DNA of 64,000 bases, taken from NCBI GenBank assembly GCA_023091665.1, contig JALJCQ010000016.1, positions 310,001 to 374,000 on the forward strand, in the 5' to 3' direction. A program made the position numbers and the translations under genes. This document shows, in pieces, positions 18,791 through 30,191 of the stretch; within the stretch, counting starts at the first letter, position 1; every line of letters begins with the position of its first letter. The notes under the pieces are model-generated. The model had not been told where the DNA came from. It searched no databases and saw nothing but the letters and a program-made list of their open reading frames with translations. The DNA comes from Pythium myriotylum. Taxonomy: Eukaryota > Oomycota > Peronosporomycetes > Pythiales > Pythiaceae.

Positions 18791-20149
18791 TCAGGCTTCA
18801 CTCTCCTCTCGAGTCGCGGCGAACAATTGAGCGTTCACGAGCCGCCCCCGCAGCCCACACGCGGATTTCCGATGTTTCGCGTCGACTAGCAACTTCATTT
18901 GCGCCAGTTTTCGCGCGTTCGGGTGCTGGTTCGTTTGCTGTTCGACGCGACGGTCACCTCTGAGCGAGTGCTGCACGTGCTGTCGTGTACTCACATCCCT
19001 GCCTTCATTGCCCTCCGTCTCCACTTCATGCTTTTTCTCTAAAGCCAGCATCCTGCACGTTTTACTGACCTGATAGGTCAGCCGATACTTCGCCAGCAGC
19101 TTCATGCGAAAGGTCTTGGCCGCGTCCTGCTTGGCTTCCGCTGCTCTCTCCTCTCTGTATACGGCCAAGCGGTCCGGGTACTTCCACACCGCTCGCATTG
19201 AGTTGACGATCTGCTTGGCGCGGTGCGCACGATACAGACGTTGGATCTTGATCGCCGGAGACTGCTGCAAACCCTTTAGCCACCCGCGCTGCCGCTTAAA
19301 CTCGACGAACACGAGCCGCGTTGTGAGTCCTCGCCACCGCGACTGAATGCGGCTCACGAGCTCATACTCGCGCAGGAGCATGCGCCGTGTGATCTCCATG
19401 ATGTTGCTCTCGACTTTAAATAGTGGAGGCTTGCCACCAGAGCGTCGGACGAACTCACGATAGTTCCAGAAGAGGATCTGCAACTCCCCCGGGCTCTCGT
19501 ACCAAAAAACTGGCGGTCGGTCGGGTTTAGCCTCGAGGGCGAACTGTAGAACGCTGTTGTGCATCGTTTTAATGATGCGTAGACATCTTTCGTAGATCGC
19601 ACGCTTTCTAGCCTGCATACCGCGCACATGAGACTGGATCTTAGTCGCCGCCAAGCGGATCCGCCAGAGATACATCTCGTGCTCGCGCTTTCGTCGCCGA
19701 AATGCGAGGCGCCCCAGAAAACCCCGTGCAATGCGGATAAGCAGGTGTGTAGCTGGTACACGCCTCTTCTCAAACTCTCGGATGCGTTGCTTCTCTTCCG
19801 CGATCTTCTCCTGGAAACTCACGACGCCAGCTCGCAGATATTTGGTCGTGCCACAGCCCGCGCACACCGGAAGCTGCTCATACTCCGCGAGCGCCTTATC
19901 GCTGTTGCGGCGTGTGCGCACTCGGTTGACATTGATAAATGTGACGCTGTTGCAGCGTTGGCATGTGAGGTAAGGAGTGGTGAGATCGCCTCGTAGGGTC
20001 TGCGCAAGAGCCTCTCTCCGGGCGACCTTCACGGCCTCATCTTCTTCTACCTCATTCTCATCCTCGTCCGCGCCGGGTCGCTGTTGAGTCTTTCTCTGTT
20101 GGACTTTCTTCTCCGGGGAGCTCCTGCGCGGCGTCGACGCTTGGTCCAT
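18791..20149 (-). CDS. IQ-motif protein with N-terminal zinc-ribbon-like CxxC pairs
   Basis: Open frame of 452 aa from the Met at 20149; an upstream Met at 20224 would add 25 residues. An acidic start is followed by two Cys pairs about 40 residues apart (LTCQRCNSV and LPVCAGCGTTKY), a likely zinc ribbon. Several IQ-type motifs follow (LIRIARGFLGRLAFRRRK, ATKIQSHVRGMQARKRA, SRIQSRWRGLTTRL, IKIQRLYRAHRAKQ), which bind calmodulin or light chains. The C-terminal part may be spliced: GTCAGTAAAACG after the LTYQ codons is a good donor, so the last ~100 residues are uncertain. It lies 120 bp from the end of IFT140 on the same strand. Arrays of IQ motifs are common in flagellar proteins, but no family was assigned. 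Confidence 0.68.
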   Translation of the reverse strand: MDQASTPRRSSPEKKVQQRKTQQRPGADEDENEVEEDEAVKVARREALAQTLRGDLTTPYLTCQRCNSVTFINVNRVRTRRNSDKALAEYEQLPVCAGCGTTKYLRAGVVSFQEKIAEEKQRIREFEKRRVPATHLLIRIARGFLGRLAFRRRKREHEMYLWRIRLAATKIQSHVRGMQARKRAIYERCLRIIKTMHNSVLQFALEAKPDRPPVFWYESPGELQILFWNYREFVRRSGGKPPLFKVESNIMEITRRMLLREYELVSRIQSRWRGLTTRLVFVEFKRQRGWLKGLQQSPAIKIQRLYRAHRAKQIVNSMRAVWKYPDRLAVYREERAAEAKQDAAKTFRMKLLAKYRLTYQVSKTCRMLALEKKHEVETEGNEGRDVSTRQHVQHSLRGDRRVEQQTNQHPNARKLAQMKLLVDAKHRKSACGLRGRLVNAQLFAATREESEA

Positions 20150-20268
20150 GCGCGGTTCCTCGCAACGACAACAATAGGACGACTCCAAAGGGCACAGACT
20201 AACGAGCACCTTACACCAACTCACTCATATCTTTCTGTCTTAACATTATATGAGTGCAAATACTACGC

Positions 20269-23200
20269 TCATGCATCATCCTCGGCAATGTCTTCTTCCA
20301 TCTCATCCTCCGCATCGTTATCTCGCACTGACACCTTGCTCGCTGCCTCCTTCCCCGCGCCGCGCGCGCTTACAGCATATTGGTCGTCCTCGCGCGGGGA
20401 TCGCTTGCTCTCACGTCGCTTCTTATCGTCGTCACCCCCCAAGCCGAGCTTCTGGTGAACATCCTGTACGATACGGGGATCCAAGTAGTTCCGCACCAAC
20501 AATCCTCGCGCTTTCATCGCCTCCATCGCCTCATGAGCCTCCTTAAAGTCCCCGTCCTCGTAGTGCGCTTCGGCAATCAGAGCGTATGCGTCGCCCACGC
20601 GGATCGCCTGGTCTATGCCTGGCTCATCAAGCAGCTTGGACACGATTGCGACCATCTCCGATCCCCTCTGCTGCCGCGCGGTCACGAACTGCTCCACGAG
20701 GAGGATCTTGGCCTCAAGCGCCTGTAGCAGTCTCTCTTTGTTCTCATTCTTGCTCTTGGATAACACTTTGACCGCTTCCTGTATGGCGCCAAGAGCCTTA
20801 TCATAGTCTCGGTATTCCTCCATTTCCGCCATCGCGCATGTCTGGTAGAAGTTGGAGAGCTGCTCGAATGCGCGGGCCTTAGTGTAGAAACCAATTATGC
20901 TTTTGAGGATCTCGCCGTCCTTACGCCACTCTAGCGTCTGCAAGTAGTTGGCGGCAAGTACGTAAATATCGTTGTTGCGCGATACATTCGCGAAGAAGAC
21001 GACCTTTTCTGTGTCGCCGGACTTGAGCAAGCACTTCATCGCCTTGATCTTCTCGCCGGCTTGCGTGTACTTTTTGGTCGCCAAATGGTACGCCCCTTGC
21101 TGCTTGCAGCATTTAGCCAGCTTGAGAAGCAGTTCCGTGCGCTTCTTCTGAGCAATTTTGTCCTCGCCACCACTCTCATCCTTGGGAGGCGTCATCTTCT
21201 CCGCCATCTCCTCAGTGATCTTGACCTTGTGCTGAAGACACACTTCCAGGGCGTCGGCAATTCGCCCTCCAACGAGAAGTAGATGTACAGCCTTTGCGTA
21301 ATGTCCATTCTCGACGAAGAAATCGGCACAACGCTTGAGCATCTGTGGTGATGTGTTGCTGGGGCCCAGCTCGTCCGTGAGGTAGTGGAGTTCGTCAAAG
21401 AGTTGTGCCGAAAAGCAGAGTTCCAGTGCTCGCGCCACGTTTCCGCCTTTCTGATAGAGTTGCACTGCCTTCTCCATCTCGCGGCGCGATTCGAAGTAAG
21501 ATGCACACTCGAGCATGTCGCTAGGCTTGCTCATCAGTGCGTAGCTCATGAGCTCTGCATCCATTTGGTGTTCCTTCGCGAGACGAATTGTGTGACTGTA
21601 GCATGCTCCCTGAGCATAAAACTGTATTGCTTTTGCGATTTCGCCCATTGCTTCAAACTGGCGCGCCAAGTGGTACGCGGCCGCTCGATTGCTAGGACAG
21701 CTCTCCACCACCTTGGCTGCAGCCTTGAAGTCTTTCTTGAAGCAGAGCACGCGCACGATGGAGAGATCATCTTTTGCGCGCTCGTAGCTTTCGATTGCCA
21801 AGTCGAAGTGGCCTTGACTCTCCTGAAACTGTGCCCACCAGATCAGTAAATCACGATCTTTCGACGTCGAGATGTACTTCTGAAGTAGATCGAGCTTGTC
21901 GAGCTTGAAGAGCATCCTTGGAATATCCTTGTGGTGCGTCCCAGCATCCTCATACGCCTCCATCGCCTCTTTTATCTCGCCCAGAGCTTCGTAGTGTTGA
22001 GCCATCTGGTAGTGAGTCGTCTTCAGGTGGATACGGTCTCGCTTGGCCGCAACATCAATGGCTTTTTGCCAGTAGCCACTTGCTTGATAAAGACGGTTGA
22101 GCTGATCGTAGCGACCGCATTGTCGGTATAAATTGGCAGCTTCATCTCGCAGACCCAATTGAATGGCAACCATCGCTATCGGAACTTCCAGCTGGGGCTC
22201 TTTCTTCGCCTCACTGACTGCTGCGGCTCCGCGGGCGTGGCCCATATTTCCAAGGCAGACCTCTGCAACGTCCAGTCGTTTGGTCTTGACGCACATATGA
22301 GCCATGTTCTCCCACACGGAAGGATTGTCGATGAGCTTCACAGATCTGTATGCTTCGTCCATGTTCCCGATGGTCATGAAGTAGCAAAAGTCGATCAGTG
22401 CCTGCCGGGCTGTTTCGTTCACCTTGTCAAGACCCACAAAGTCACGCATGATTTTGGTGCGCAAGTAGGCGAAGCCACTGGCGTCAGCTTTGCTGGCGCT
22501 TTGATCTGACTGGGCAACGAGAAAGATTCGCGGTACTTGAATTCCTACAAGAGCGTTGTACTTAAGATCGAGATCAAAGCTGTCCTGCATAAGAATGCCA
22601 TGATCGTTGGAAGCGAAGCACACCGTAATCTCCTTTTCAGAGAGTGCACTCATTCGTTGACCACCCCCTTCGTCACCGTCTCCTTTTGTAGCTGCAACAG
22701 ATGTGGCAGCTGAGGATAGCGGGTCCGGTTTGGTCTTATAGGTCTCACAGGCTAAAAGCCTCGGCTCTACTGGATCGAAGAACACCGAAAGCGGGTATTT
22801 GTTGACGCCAAAGTCGTACTGTTGGAAGACGTTAAGGTCACTCTGGAAAAGGTAGAGCTTTGCGATCGGCATGCGGATTCTTAAAGCACCCTCGACTCGC
22901 TCTGCAAGGATACCTACTCGAGTCCCGTCAGCGTTCACAGCGATCGCTCTCATTGAAGCCTTCTTCGTCTCTCCGTTGAAAGCCTCGAGGAAATTACCCA
23001 TACTGCCAGTGGCCTTTGGATCTCGGGACTTGAGATCGAACATTCGAAGTAGCCCACGGTCAGTTGCTACGGCAAGAAACTTGTTTTGAACGGAGAGCAA
23101 ACAGGGCTTTCCTTCTGCTTCTGTGAAAGAGATTGTCTTCTTGACGACGCCTTGCATGTTGCAGATCTCGACATGGTTCCCCTGCGTTCGATAGATCGAG

Positions 23201-24730
23201 TCACCGCGAAGCACCATTGCTACCGACGAACACTTGAACTGCGCCACTCGCTTGTTTTCAGTTGACCCCCCTGACTCGTTACGAAGCTCGAAAACCTCGG
23301 CCTTGGAGCCTCCCCAAACAACCAATGATGCGCCGTCGTGCGATAGGCCTTTGATCCGCAACGACGACTCCAACATTGACTGCGTGATTGTGCCATCTCG
23401 ATATCGCTCGATCGATAACTCGGTCGGACGGCTCTGAATCACCGCAGTGTCTCCAGTCATCGCGCGTTGCATGCTCCCCTCATGGAATATTACCACGGCT
23501 CCTTCGGTCGTTGCGGCATACAGCGTTGCGTAAGCGCTGCTCCAGCTGATCTTGACAATAGGAGCTTTCATATCCGTTGAGGTGAAAATCAGATCCCAAC
23601 GCTGCGATAGCGTGACGGCATTTTGCTTCTCGTTATCAGTCGTTGGGTTCGAGGAAGTGACAACGATAGATGTGCAGCGCCAGAAGTAAACCTCGCCTTG
23701 GACTGTAGCAGCAGCGAGAATCCGGCGCTGGGGAGAGAAATCGATGCTCGTGACCTGGAACTTTGTCGTCGAACCCGGAGTCTTGGGGAGGTTGAGCACG
23801 CTGTTTTCGTCTGCTTGCATGTTCCAGAACCGAATTAGTGGCTCCCCCGATGCGATTGCCAATAGGCCTGGCCCCGCCCATTTCGCCTCCCGCAGACCGC
23901 CGTCACTGGAGATGCTCAGCTTGAAGCGGACGGTGGGCTTGACCTTGCCGTCAACAGCATCTATCTGGAAGACCACAAGCTGCTGTCCTCGTGTGATCAC
24001 GACAAGGCTATTCTGTTCCTCGTGGAACAACATTGCATCAATAGCATGGTTGAGGACTTGGATATCCGAGATATGGCCTAGATCGTCCGCGTAGTGGACG
24101 GATCCGATCTCCCCGCCAAAGAAGAAAGACGGGCAGACAAGAGGTTGCAGGGAGTGCTGCTGCTTGTCTCGGTTTCGCTGTTGCGTTGATGCTACAGTGG
24201 CGAAAGCTAGATGCGTGATGCTGCCTTGGCGGGAATACGTCGTCGCCAGTGACAGTTGGGCGCGAGCATCTACTTTCCACACGCCGACCAAGCCATTTTC
24301 ATCGGCGGAGATAAGGCGGTTGCCCGATGGCGCCCATCGTAGCAGCGTGATGCGGGTGTTGTGAGGCGAGTTGACTTCTCGAGAGGTGTTATCTTTGTGA
24401 ATCCAGAGCGAGATCATCCCGTCGCTCCATCCAACAGCTAGAGCCCCTCCTCGCGGCTGCCACGATGTCATCATGATGTCAGCTGGTCGCGAGTAGATCG
24501 CTGCGTTCGGTATTTTCTCGCCCTGAAAGACCAGGATCAGCGGTCAATTTGCGACGACATACTCGGTTCGACGATCTTAGCGAGAACTAGTGTACCTCAT
24601 CGGTGAAAAAGTGGATCTCCTTATTCTCCAGGGCAATAGCTAGCACGGTGTCCAGCTCGCCCCAAGACGCGCACACTTGGCGGTGATTTGCTGGCACCTG
24701 AGCGTTGTAGTCGTAGAACAGCGCGCACAT
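20269..24730 (-). CDS. IFT140: Intraflagellar transport protein 140 (IFT-A complex)
   Basis: Exon 1 is 24730..24596 and exon 2 is 24522..20269 (about 1462 aa). The N-terminal half is two WD40 propellers (ALAVGWSDGMISLWIHKDN, RLISADENGLVGVWKVD). The C-terminal half is TPR/alpha-solenoid. Motif-by-motif agreement with metazoan IFT140 is extensive: MRDFVGLDKVNETARQALID, VCLGNMGHARGAAAVSEA, HLATKKYTQAGEKIKAMKCL, LKSGDTEKVVFFANVSRNND and WRKDGEILKSIIGFYTKARA, ending in an acidic tail. IFT140 is a core IFT-A subunit needed for retrograde transport and membrane-protein entry in cilia. This fits flagellated zoospores. One intron of 73 nt near the start is all that interrupts the gene. OTU-repeat copy 2 begins 132 bp upstream of the start codon. 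Confidence 0.96.
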
Positions 24731-24862
24731 CTCGATCTCCTGCGCGAAGCGAGATCTTGCCCACTGAAGTCCAAGCGTCGCGACCCTTCCAAGTCACAGG
24801 AACATTTAGTGCCAAGATACTGTGTGGAAACTCATGATGGTGTCTATTGGATTGTATTGATG

Positions 24863-27858
24863 AACCTGTTGCTTCTCTTGCAGCTACACCAACACTTCAA
24901 CGCCTGCATGCACAACAACCAACCACACAAGGTCCGAGATCAAACAGCAGTATCCACCCACCAGAGTATCATGCAAGGCGCACTGAAGGCTCTCGCGATC
25001 GACCGCAGACACCGGACGCGGTACGAAGCGAGACTGCGGGTCCGAGTCCAAGGCGGCGTGAAACTACTGCGACGCTGGATTGGCGGCGGCATCTGTGGCA
25101 ATCCACGAGGAGCGCCTCCGGTCTCCTCCCGAAAAGTATGACTCCGAGCGTCTCACCCGTGGATGTCTCACTGCCACTACGCCTCCACCGACCCAGCGGC
25201 CATAGTCGCAGACGACCTCAGACTGACCATAGCACGTCTCGCTCCCCTCCCTTCCACGCTCCTGGGTCTCGTCGCGTCGCGGTTGCCTCCAGCTCGCTCG
25301 CACTCTACTCCGCTGGCATACTCGCATGCTCTCTCTCTCGGTCAGTTGATCAGAAGCAGCAGCAGGCGTCTTGGATGTTTGCGCAGCCTCCGATCAGCTT
25401 GGGCTCTGCACTTGGGATCGCTATCTAGGGGAAACGAGAATATCACTGCCACCGCGGGCGTGCACCAACCGCAGCGGAAGGTCGAGAGGCTCGCGTGGCA
25501 GTCTTCGAGGGCGCTGTCGTGTCGCCTTCCTTCTTCACGACGCCGCTTGTCGATGCGTCGGACGCACGCGTGGCGACTTGCTTGCGTGTCTGTGGCTGCG
25601 GGTCACGCACTTGAGGGCTGACGCGCGAGGCTGCTGGAGGCGGCGATGCTTCCACCGGAGCACGGTCGGCCGACGGCTCGCGGCTTCGCTTGGCGACGGG
25701 GACACGGCTCATTTCAGCCGAAGTCTTCTTGGCGCGCACATTCGTCGCGGCGTCCGTTCTCTGCGGTCGGTCACTCGGCTTCTGCACCGAGTCAGCACCT
25801 TTGATGCTCACGCGAGGGCGGGCAGGTCCAGCGACCAACTGCTTGGTCTGCGCTGCAAGCTTCGATACACGCGGAGGTGGCGCCAACTTCACAGCTCTAA
25901 CTTTCGATGGGGCATCGACAAAAACTGGCTTCAACTGAATCGGGGAGCTGACAATTTCGACCGTGACGATTTCAGGCTCCAGCGCCGTTGGCTCTCGAGC
26001 TGACGTCTCTTCTGGCTGCGACGCAGTTAGTCGCCTCTCTTCGAAGAAGAAGGAAGTACCCACGTGTGCGTCCAACACCACTGCGCTGTAATGAAGATCG
26101 CGAAGCGTGAGGAGGACTGGCGCCGAGTCTGGCTGGGACGCGGTCGCCACCAAATCCTGGAGCAGCCACGTCGACCACTCGGTGAAAGATGAGGTGTACG
26201 TGTCGTTGACGGAGACGAACATCGAGCCGACGCCCGAAGGATCCGTGGGCTCCACGCGGGAGTACGTGACATACTTTGGAGTCGTCTTTGTCGCCTCGTG
26301 CTCGGTGAGAACGTAGACCACACGGCCCATGGCCTTGGCGCCTTCACGGACCGTGAGCGCACAGCCCCAGTCAGTTGGAGGGACTGTGGTGTTGACGTCG
26401 GACGCGTTTGTGGCGATGTCGTTGAAGTAGCCGCGCAGAATGGCGCGTTTCGAGCTGTCGCTACCGTCGTGGATCTGGTGGGAACGGTTCACTTCCTCCA
26501 CCAAGGCGTCCAAGAACCACGAGTCGTCAAACAACTTGTCGAATGAAAGCAGCGCGCTCCCTCGAATGCCGCGCTTGACAGTCGCGGTCGTCTTTTCCAT
26601 GCGGCGCAGGATCTTCTCCGATGTGCTTGACGTTTGCGCCGCTTTCTTAAGCTTCAGAAGACACCGCTGTGTTGCTGCTTCGACGAAGGCGTAGAACTGG
26701 CAGTTCCCCGTGGGTGGCGTCGGGAGCTGACGAAGCCCGCACGCGAGCAGAACGCCGTCGATCGTGTTCAGCGCCGACGAAGAAACATCGGCGCGGCCGT
26801 CGCAGATGGCCTCCATGCGGCTCTGTAGCAAGCGAAGACGGCGTGACAACTCCTTGTGCCACAGGCTCTCTGAGCTCAACGCCTCGCGGGCCTCCACGAT
26901 CTCGACGACCCACTGCAGCTGCTCTGCATCGGGATCTCTAGGCGTTTCTGCGTAATCATGGGAGCACTTCTTATCGGCAAAGATGCCAGGCGTCTGCGGC
27001 AACCGACACTTGAGCTGCTCCAGCTCTTGTTTGAGACGCGCGACTTCTGCGTCGCGGTCGCGGAGCTTACTCTCGGTGCTCAGCAGCTTCTCCTGGAGGC
27101 TTCGGTGCTCGATCTGCAAGGCGGCGAGCGCGGTCTCAGCGCTGCGCTGGGTGGTTTTGATCACCCCACGCGGGGACGATTCGCGGCGTAGACGCTCGAG
27201 AATTTGCTTGGATGGCGCACCGCCGCAAGGGAGCTTCGCTGAAGGCGTGATGCTCGCCAGTTTGGCAGGCTTGACGGGTTTGGCTGCGTCGCGGAGTGGC
27301 GCATGTGCTGCTGCGGTGGGTCCGAGCGGCACGCGACCGGCGTGCGGGGGCACACGAGAGATTACTGACTTCATCATGACTCTCGCTGGAAGAGGTTCTC
27401 ACGGGGGATCTCGGATCCACAACAAACGTTCAAGGGGGCTCCGAGGCGATGGCTTTGGCTTGGTGATAGCACTGTGAGAGCCAACGTCGTCGATGCATAT
27501 CGTCGTGGTCGGCCTTTCTCGGCGTGCAAGAACGGGTTGCGGGTTCAACAGTTGTGAGTGTTATTGACGGGTTTATCGACCTGTGGGTCGATGTTATGTT
27601 GTTCATTGTAAACTTGGCGCGGGTTGTGAGACGACTTGAAGCCTGACGGGCGGCATCGAGACCCGTTTGTGATGCGAGTCATTGTGGGCCGACATGATGG
27701 GAGTCGACCTGACAAGAGACCAGCATGATGGGAATCGACCTCTCACAATGTCGTTCGCGCGGAGGCAGTGATAGTGGACAAAAGGGGTGGTGCTGACTAG
27801 CGATGGAAGGCCAAATGGTCTTCACGAGGTCGTGGACGCAGAGAGCGTGGCGGTGGCT
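24863..27858 (-). mobile_element. OTU-protease repeat element, copy 2 (inverted)
   Basis: The same ~3.0 kb unit as copy 1 on the opposite strand. Its 3' end (AACCTGTTGC... read on +) abuts the IFT140 promoter region. The left flank of the element on the minus strand keeps both GGTCGA[T/C]TCCCATCATG repeats, one of which copy 1 has lost. Coding and flanking sequence match copy 1 closely over the full length, so the two copies are recent or kept alike by gene conversion. No terminal inverted repeat, LTR or transposase gene was found. Confidence 0.65.
25443..27377 (-). CDS. Coiled-coil / OTU-family cysteine protease-like protein (repeat copy 2)
   Basis: Intact single-exon gene of 644 aa, identical to copy 1 except Ser for Gly in the PAKLASITPS region and Ala for Glu in RSAETALAAL. 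It retains the GNCQFYAF Cys, the HYSAVV His and the basic C-terminal tail. Both sites of difference match copy 3, so copy 1 carries the derived residues. That the frame is kept in every copy suggests selection or very recent spread. Confidence 0.75.
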   Translation of the reverse strand: MMKSVISRVPPHAGRVPLGPTAAAHAPLRDAAKPVKPAKLASITPSAKLPCGGAPSKQILERLRRESSPRGVIKTTQRSAETALAALQIEHRSLQEKLLSTESKLRDRDAEVARLKQELEQLKCRLPQTPGIFADKKCSHDYAETPRDPDAEQLQWVVEIVEAREALSSESLWHKELSRRLRLLQSRMEAICDGRADVSSSALNTIDGVLLACGLRQLPTPPTGNCQFYAFVEAATQRCLLKLKKAAQTSSTSEKILRRMEKTTATVKRGIRGSALLSFDKLFDDSWFLDALVEEVNRSHQIHDGSDSSKRAILRGYFNDIATNASDVNTTVPPTDWGCALTVREGAKAMGRVVYVLTEHEATKTTPKYVTYSRVEPTDPSGVGSMFVSVNDTYTSSFTEWSTWLLQDLVATASQPDSAPVLLTLRDLHYSAVVLDAHVGTSFFFEERRLTASQPEETSAREPTALEPEIVTVEIVSSPIQLKPVFVDAPSKVRAVKLAPPPRVSKLAAQTKQLVAGPARPRVSIKGADSVQKPSDRPQRTDAATNVRAKKTSAEMSRVPVAKRSREPSADRAPVEASPPPAASRVSPQVRDPQPQTRKQVATRASDASTSGVVKKEGDTTAPSKTATRASRPSAAVGARPRWQ

Positions 27859-29528
27859 TTTCTTCGGTCCAGTCGACGCGAGGACAACAGCTCGATGGCC
27901 AATGGCAACGTGGCACATGGGTTTCACAGCAGTCCTTAGACGATGTTGGCCAGAGTGTTCTCATAAATAGAGCGCGCTATCGGGGGGTTCTCTGGGTTCA
28001 TCTTCGCCCAGCATCCGCTCGGCTTCATTTTCGTCTCAGGAAAAGATTGTGCGGTTAACCTTGCATGCCGGATCCCTTAAGTTTAATGTTACGAACACAT
28101 CTGATACAAACGTCATTGAGAGGTATCCTCGCCCAGATTGCCCTTTTCTGGAGTTCATCTGGTGGCAGACGCGGACGGTTGTAGCTGTGATCTACGATCG
28201 TCGTCGTCGTTCCGTGATGAGGGGATAGGGAGACTATGGACGAGTTTCCATGACGCGTGACGAGCCATCTTTCAGACGAGGAGTCTTTTTGTCGCGGTCA
28301 CAAAGCCGCTGATATGAATGGTGGATTGGATGTCTTGGCTCTCTCGTGGTGCAGAATGCAACTGGTCGTTCGCACAAATGAAGAAAAAACGTGGAGTGTT
28401 GTATGGTGGTCTCCCATTTCCCCCATGACTATGATGAATAGACAGGCCAGGTCTCTTGCTTGGACACTAGATGAGTTCAAACGCCAGCCAATCGCATCAT
28501 GCAGTGACCTCGCGCCATTTCGACGGACTCGGAACGGAAACCGCTCTCGACTACTTGAAACGCATTGCGCAGCTTCTCGCGGCGCCGCAGTCGCGTGAGG
28601 CAGACGTTTTCCCTGCTGTTAGGTCTCTCGTCTATCTCTCGCCTCGCATTCAGCGGCCATCTGTAGACGATCGGAGGAGGCGCCGCCGAGGGAGTCGGTC
28701 CGCGCTGTGTGGTGCTGCCGGTGTCGGTGCGGTCGTTGTTGAAGCAGAGAGTCAGAACTGGTCGGGCAGTCTGGTGGCGCAGTGCCGCCAGCAGTGAGCA
28801 ATCCACCGGATCAGCCAATCAGAACGCATCTCATGTCCGACTCAGCTCGCCGCTGGTCGATCCTCGCTGTCTCTCGGCGGCGATTGGCTCCCTTCTTGAG
28901 ATGGCTACAGGGGAGGGGGAGGCACCTCAAGTGGTGTACACTCTCGCTGGTGACCAATCAGAGAGCAGTCGTAGACATGTGGACCAATCGGAAGCGGCGA
29001 ACCCCTCGACATCACTTTCGAGAAGCGGCGGTCGGGGAGTGGCACGAGGTGACGCTAGGTGCACAGCCCCCGCCCTTCCAGTTCCGCCTCTGGTCGTCCG
29101 GCCGAAAATATTGGTCCGAACGAAAAAAAAGAAGCTCGCGCTGGGTGCCTGGGGCAGGGTACACCATACACTGTACTGTAACCTCGCGCGTGGGTGCGTG
29201 GCGAATATTCGTCCAGGGTGCGCTCCACGAGTGTGCTCTCCAACTCGGTGGCTGCCGTCCAAGTGAGTGTACTGTATCACTCTGTTCACCCACGGCCGGT
29301 CTCTGCACTCGGGTTACAGTACGCTCTTTCGTCCACGAGCCAAAAAAGCGTGGCGTGACGTGGGGGGCTTCCGGGACTTTTCCGTTGGTGTTGGCGCTTT
29401 CCACGTCGCTGACTGGCTGAGCAGTTTCGGAAGGGGTAGGTTTCATAGACCCTTTTTCTGGCCACGTGGTTCGATTGTGATTCCAGGACACCAGTGCGAC
29501 TGCGCAATGCAGCCGTTGCCGGCCAGGA
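27859..29528. other. Long intergenic region without a recognised gene
   Basis: About 1.7 kb between OTU-repeat copy 2 and the ChaC-like gene. Several overlapping open frames of 60-210 codons occur on both strands, but none shows domain-like patterning. The right half is GC-rich and carries a cluster of CCAAT motifs. Confidence 0.5.
28815..28988. promoter_or_regulatory. Cluster of CCAAT/ATTGG boxes
   Basis: Four CCAAT-type boxes lie within 175 bp: CCAAT at 28815, ATTGG at 28883, CCAAT at 28954 and CCAAT at 28984. Three have the extended form CCAATCA or CCAATCG favoured by NF-Y-type factors. The cluster is 600-800 bp upstream of the ChaC-like start, so the target gene is uncertain. It may mark an unannotated transcript. 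Confidence 0.4.
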
Positions 29529-29544
29529 GCTCATTCTCCAATTT
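29529..29544 (+). promoter_or_regulatory. Oomycete Inr+FPR core promoter
   Basis: GCTCATTCTCCAATTT matches the published oomycete core consensus GCTCATTYYNCAWTTT at every position. It lies 60-75 bp upstream of the ChaC-like ATG (29604), the usual distance. It is the clearest core promoter in the window and supports the oomycete assignment. Confidence 0.85.
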
Positions 29545-29603
29545 CCTCCGCGGCCGACAGCGCCCCGCCCCCTCTTCCACTCGCTTGCCTCCCTCCACTC
29601 GCC

Positions 29604-30191
29604 ATGTGGGTCTTCGGCTACGGATCGATCGTCTGGAAGACGGGATTCCCCGCCGAAGAGACTGTCTTCGGCTACGTCAAGGGCTGGCACCGCCGTTTCT
29701 GGCAGGGGAGCCCCGACCACCGCGGCACGCCCGAAGCCAAGGGCCGCGTCGTCACGCTCATCAGCTCGGAGGAGATGAAGGCGTTCGACGACGACTACGC
29801 GCACTACGAGAACGACAACATCACCTGGGGTCGCCTCTACAAGGTGCCGGACGAGCACATCGACGGCACGCTCAACCAGCTCGACAACCGGGAGCAGGCC
29901 GGCTACGACCGCCGCGAGGTTGAGGTGTACTGCACAGACGGCGTCGTGCGTCGTGCCCAAGTGTACATTGCGACCCCGGACAACTCGGACTTCCTCGGTC
30001 CCGAGTCCATGGAAGTCATGGCCGAGGACATCGCCACTCGCTGGGGCCGCAGCGGCCCCAACTACGAGTACCTCTTCAGACTTTGTGACTGCATGCGCGA
30101 CCTCAAGGTCTACGACCCGCACCTCTTTGAGCTCGAGAACGCCGTCGTCAAGTACGCGCTCTCCTGGATGCCCGTCGAAGAAGTCTTGTAA
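29604..30191 (+). CDS. ChaC-like glutathione-specific gamma-glutamylcyclotransferase
   Basis: Single exon, 195 aa, the normal size for this family. It starts with the diagnostic [12 protein letters not shown] (YGSL/IxWK phosphate/substrate loop) and keeps [13 protein letters not shown] and the [17 protein letters not shown] block that carries the catalytic Glu. The C-terminus has the [15 protein letters not shown] helix. ChaC enzymes cleave glutathione to 5-oxoproline and Cys-Gly in the cytosol. A canonical oomycete core promoter sits just upstream, which supports the start codon. Confidence 0.93.
   Translation: MWVFGYGSIVWKTGFPAEETVFGYVKGWHRRFWQGSPDHRGTPEAKGRVVTLISSEEMKAFDDDYAHYENDNITWGRLYKVPDEHIDGTLNQLDNREQAGYDRREVEVYCTDGVVRRAQVYIATPDNSDFLGPESMEVMAEDIATRWGRSGPNYEYLFRLCDCMRDLKVYDPHLFELENAVVKYALSWMPVEEVL

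Noticed and set aside
28709..29420. Overlapping open frames of 185-212 codons in the gap before ChaC
   Set aside because: GC-rich sequence without stop codons by chance; no patterning, and both strands show similar frames.
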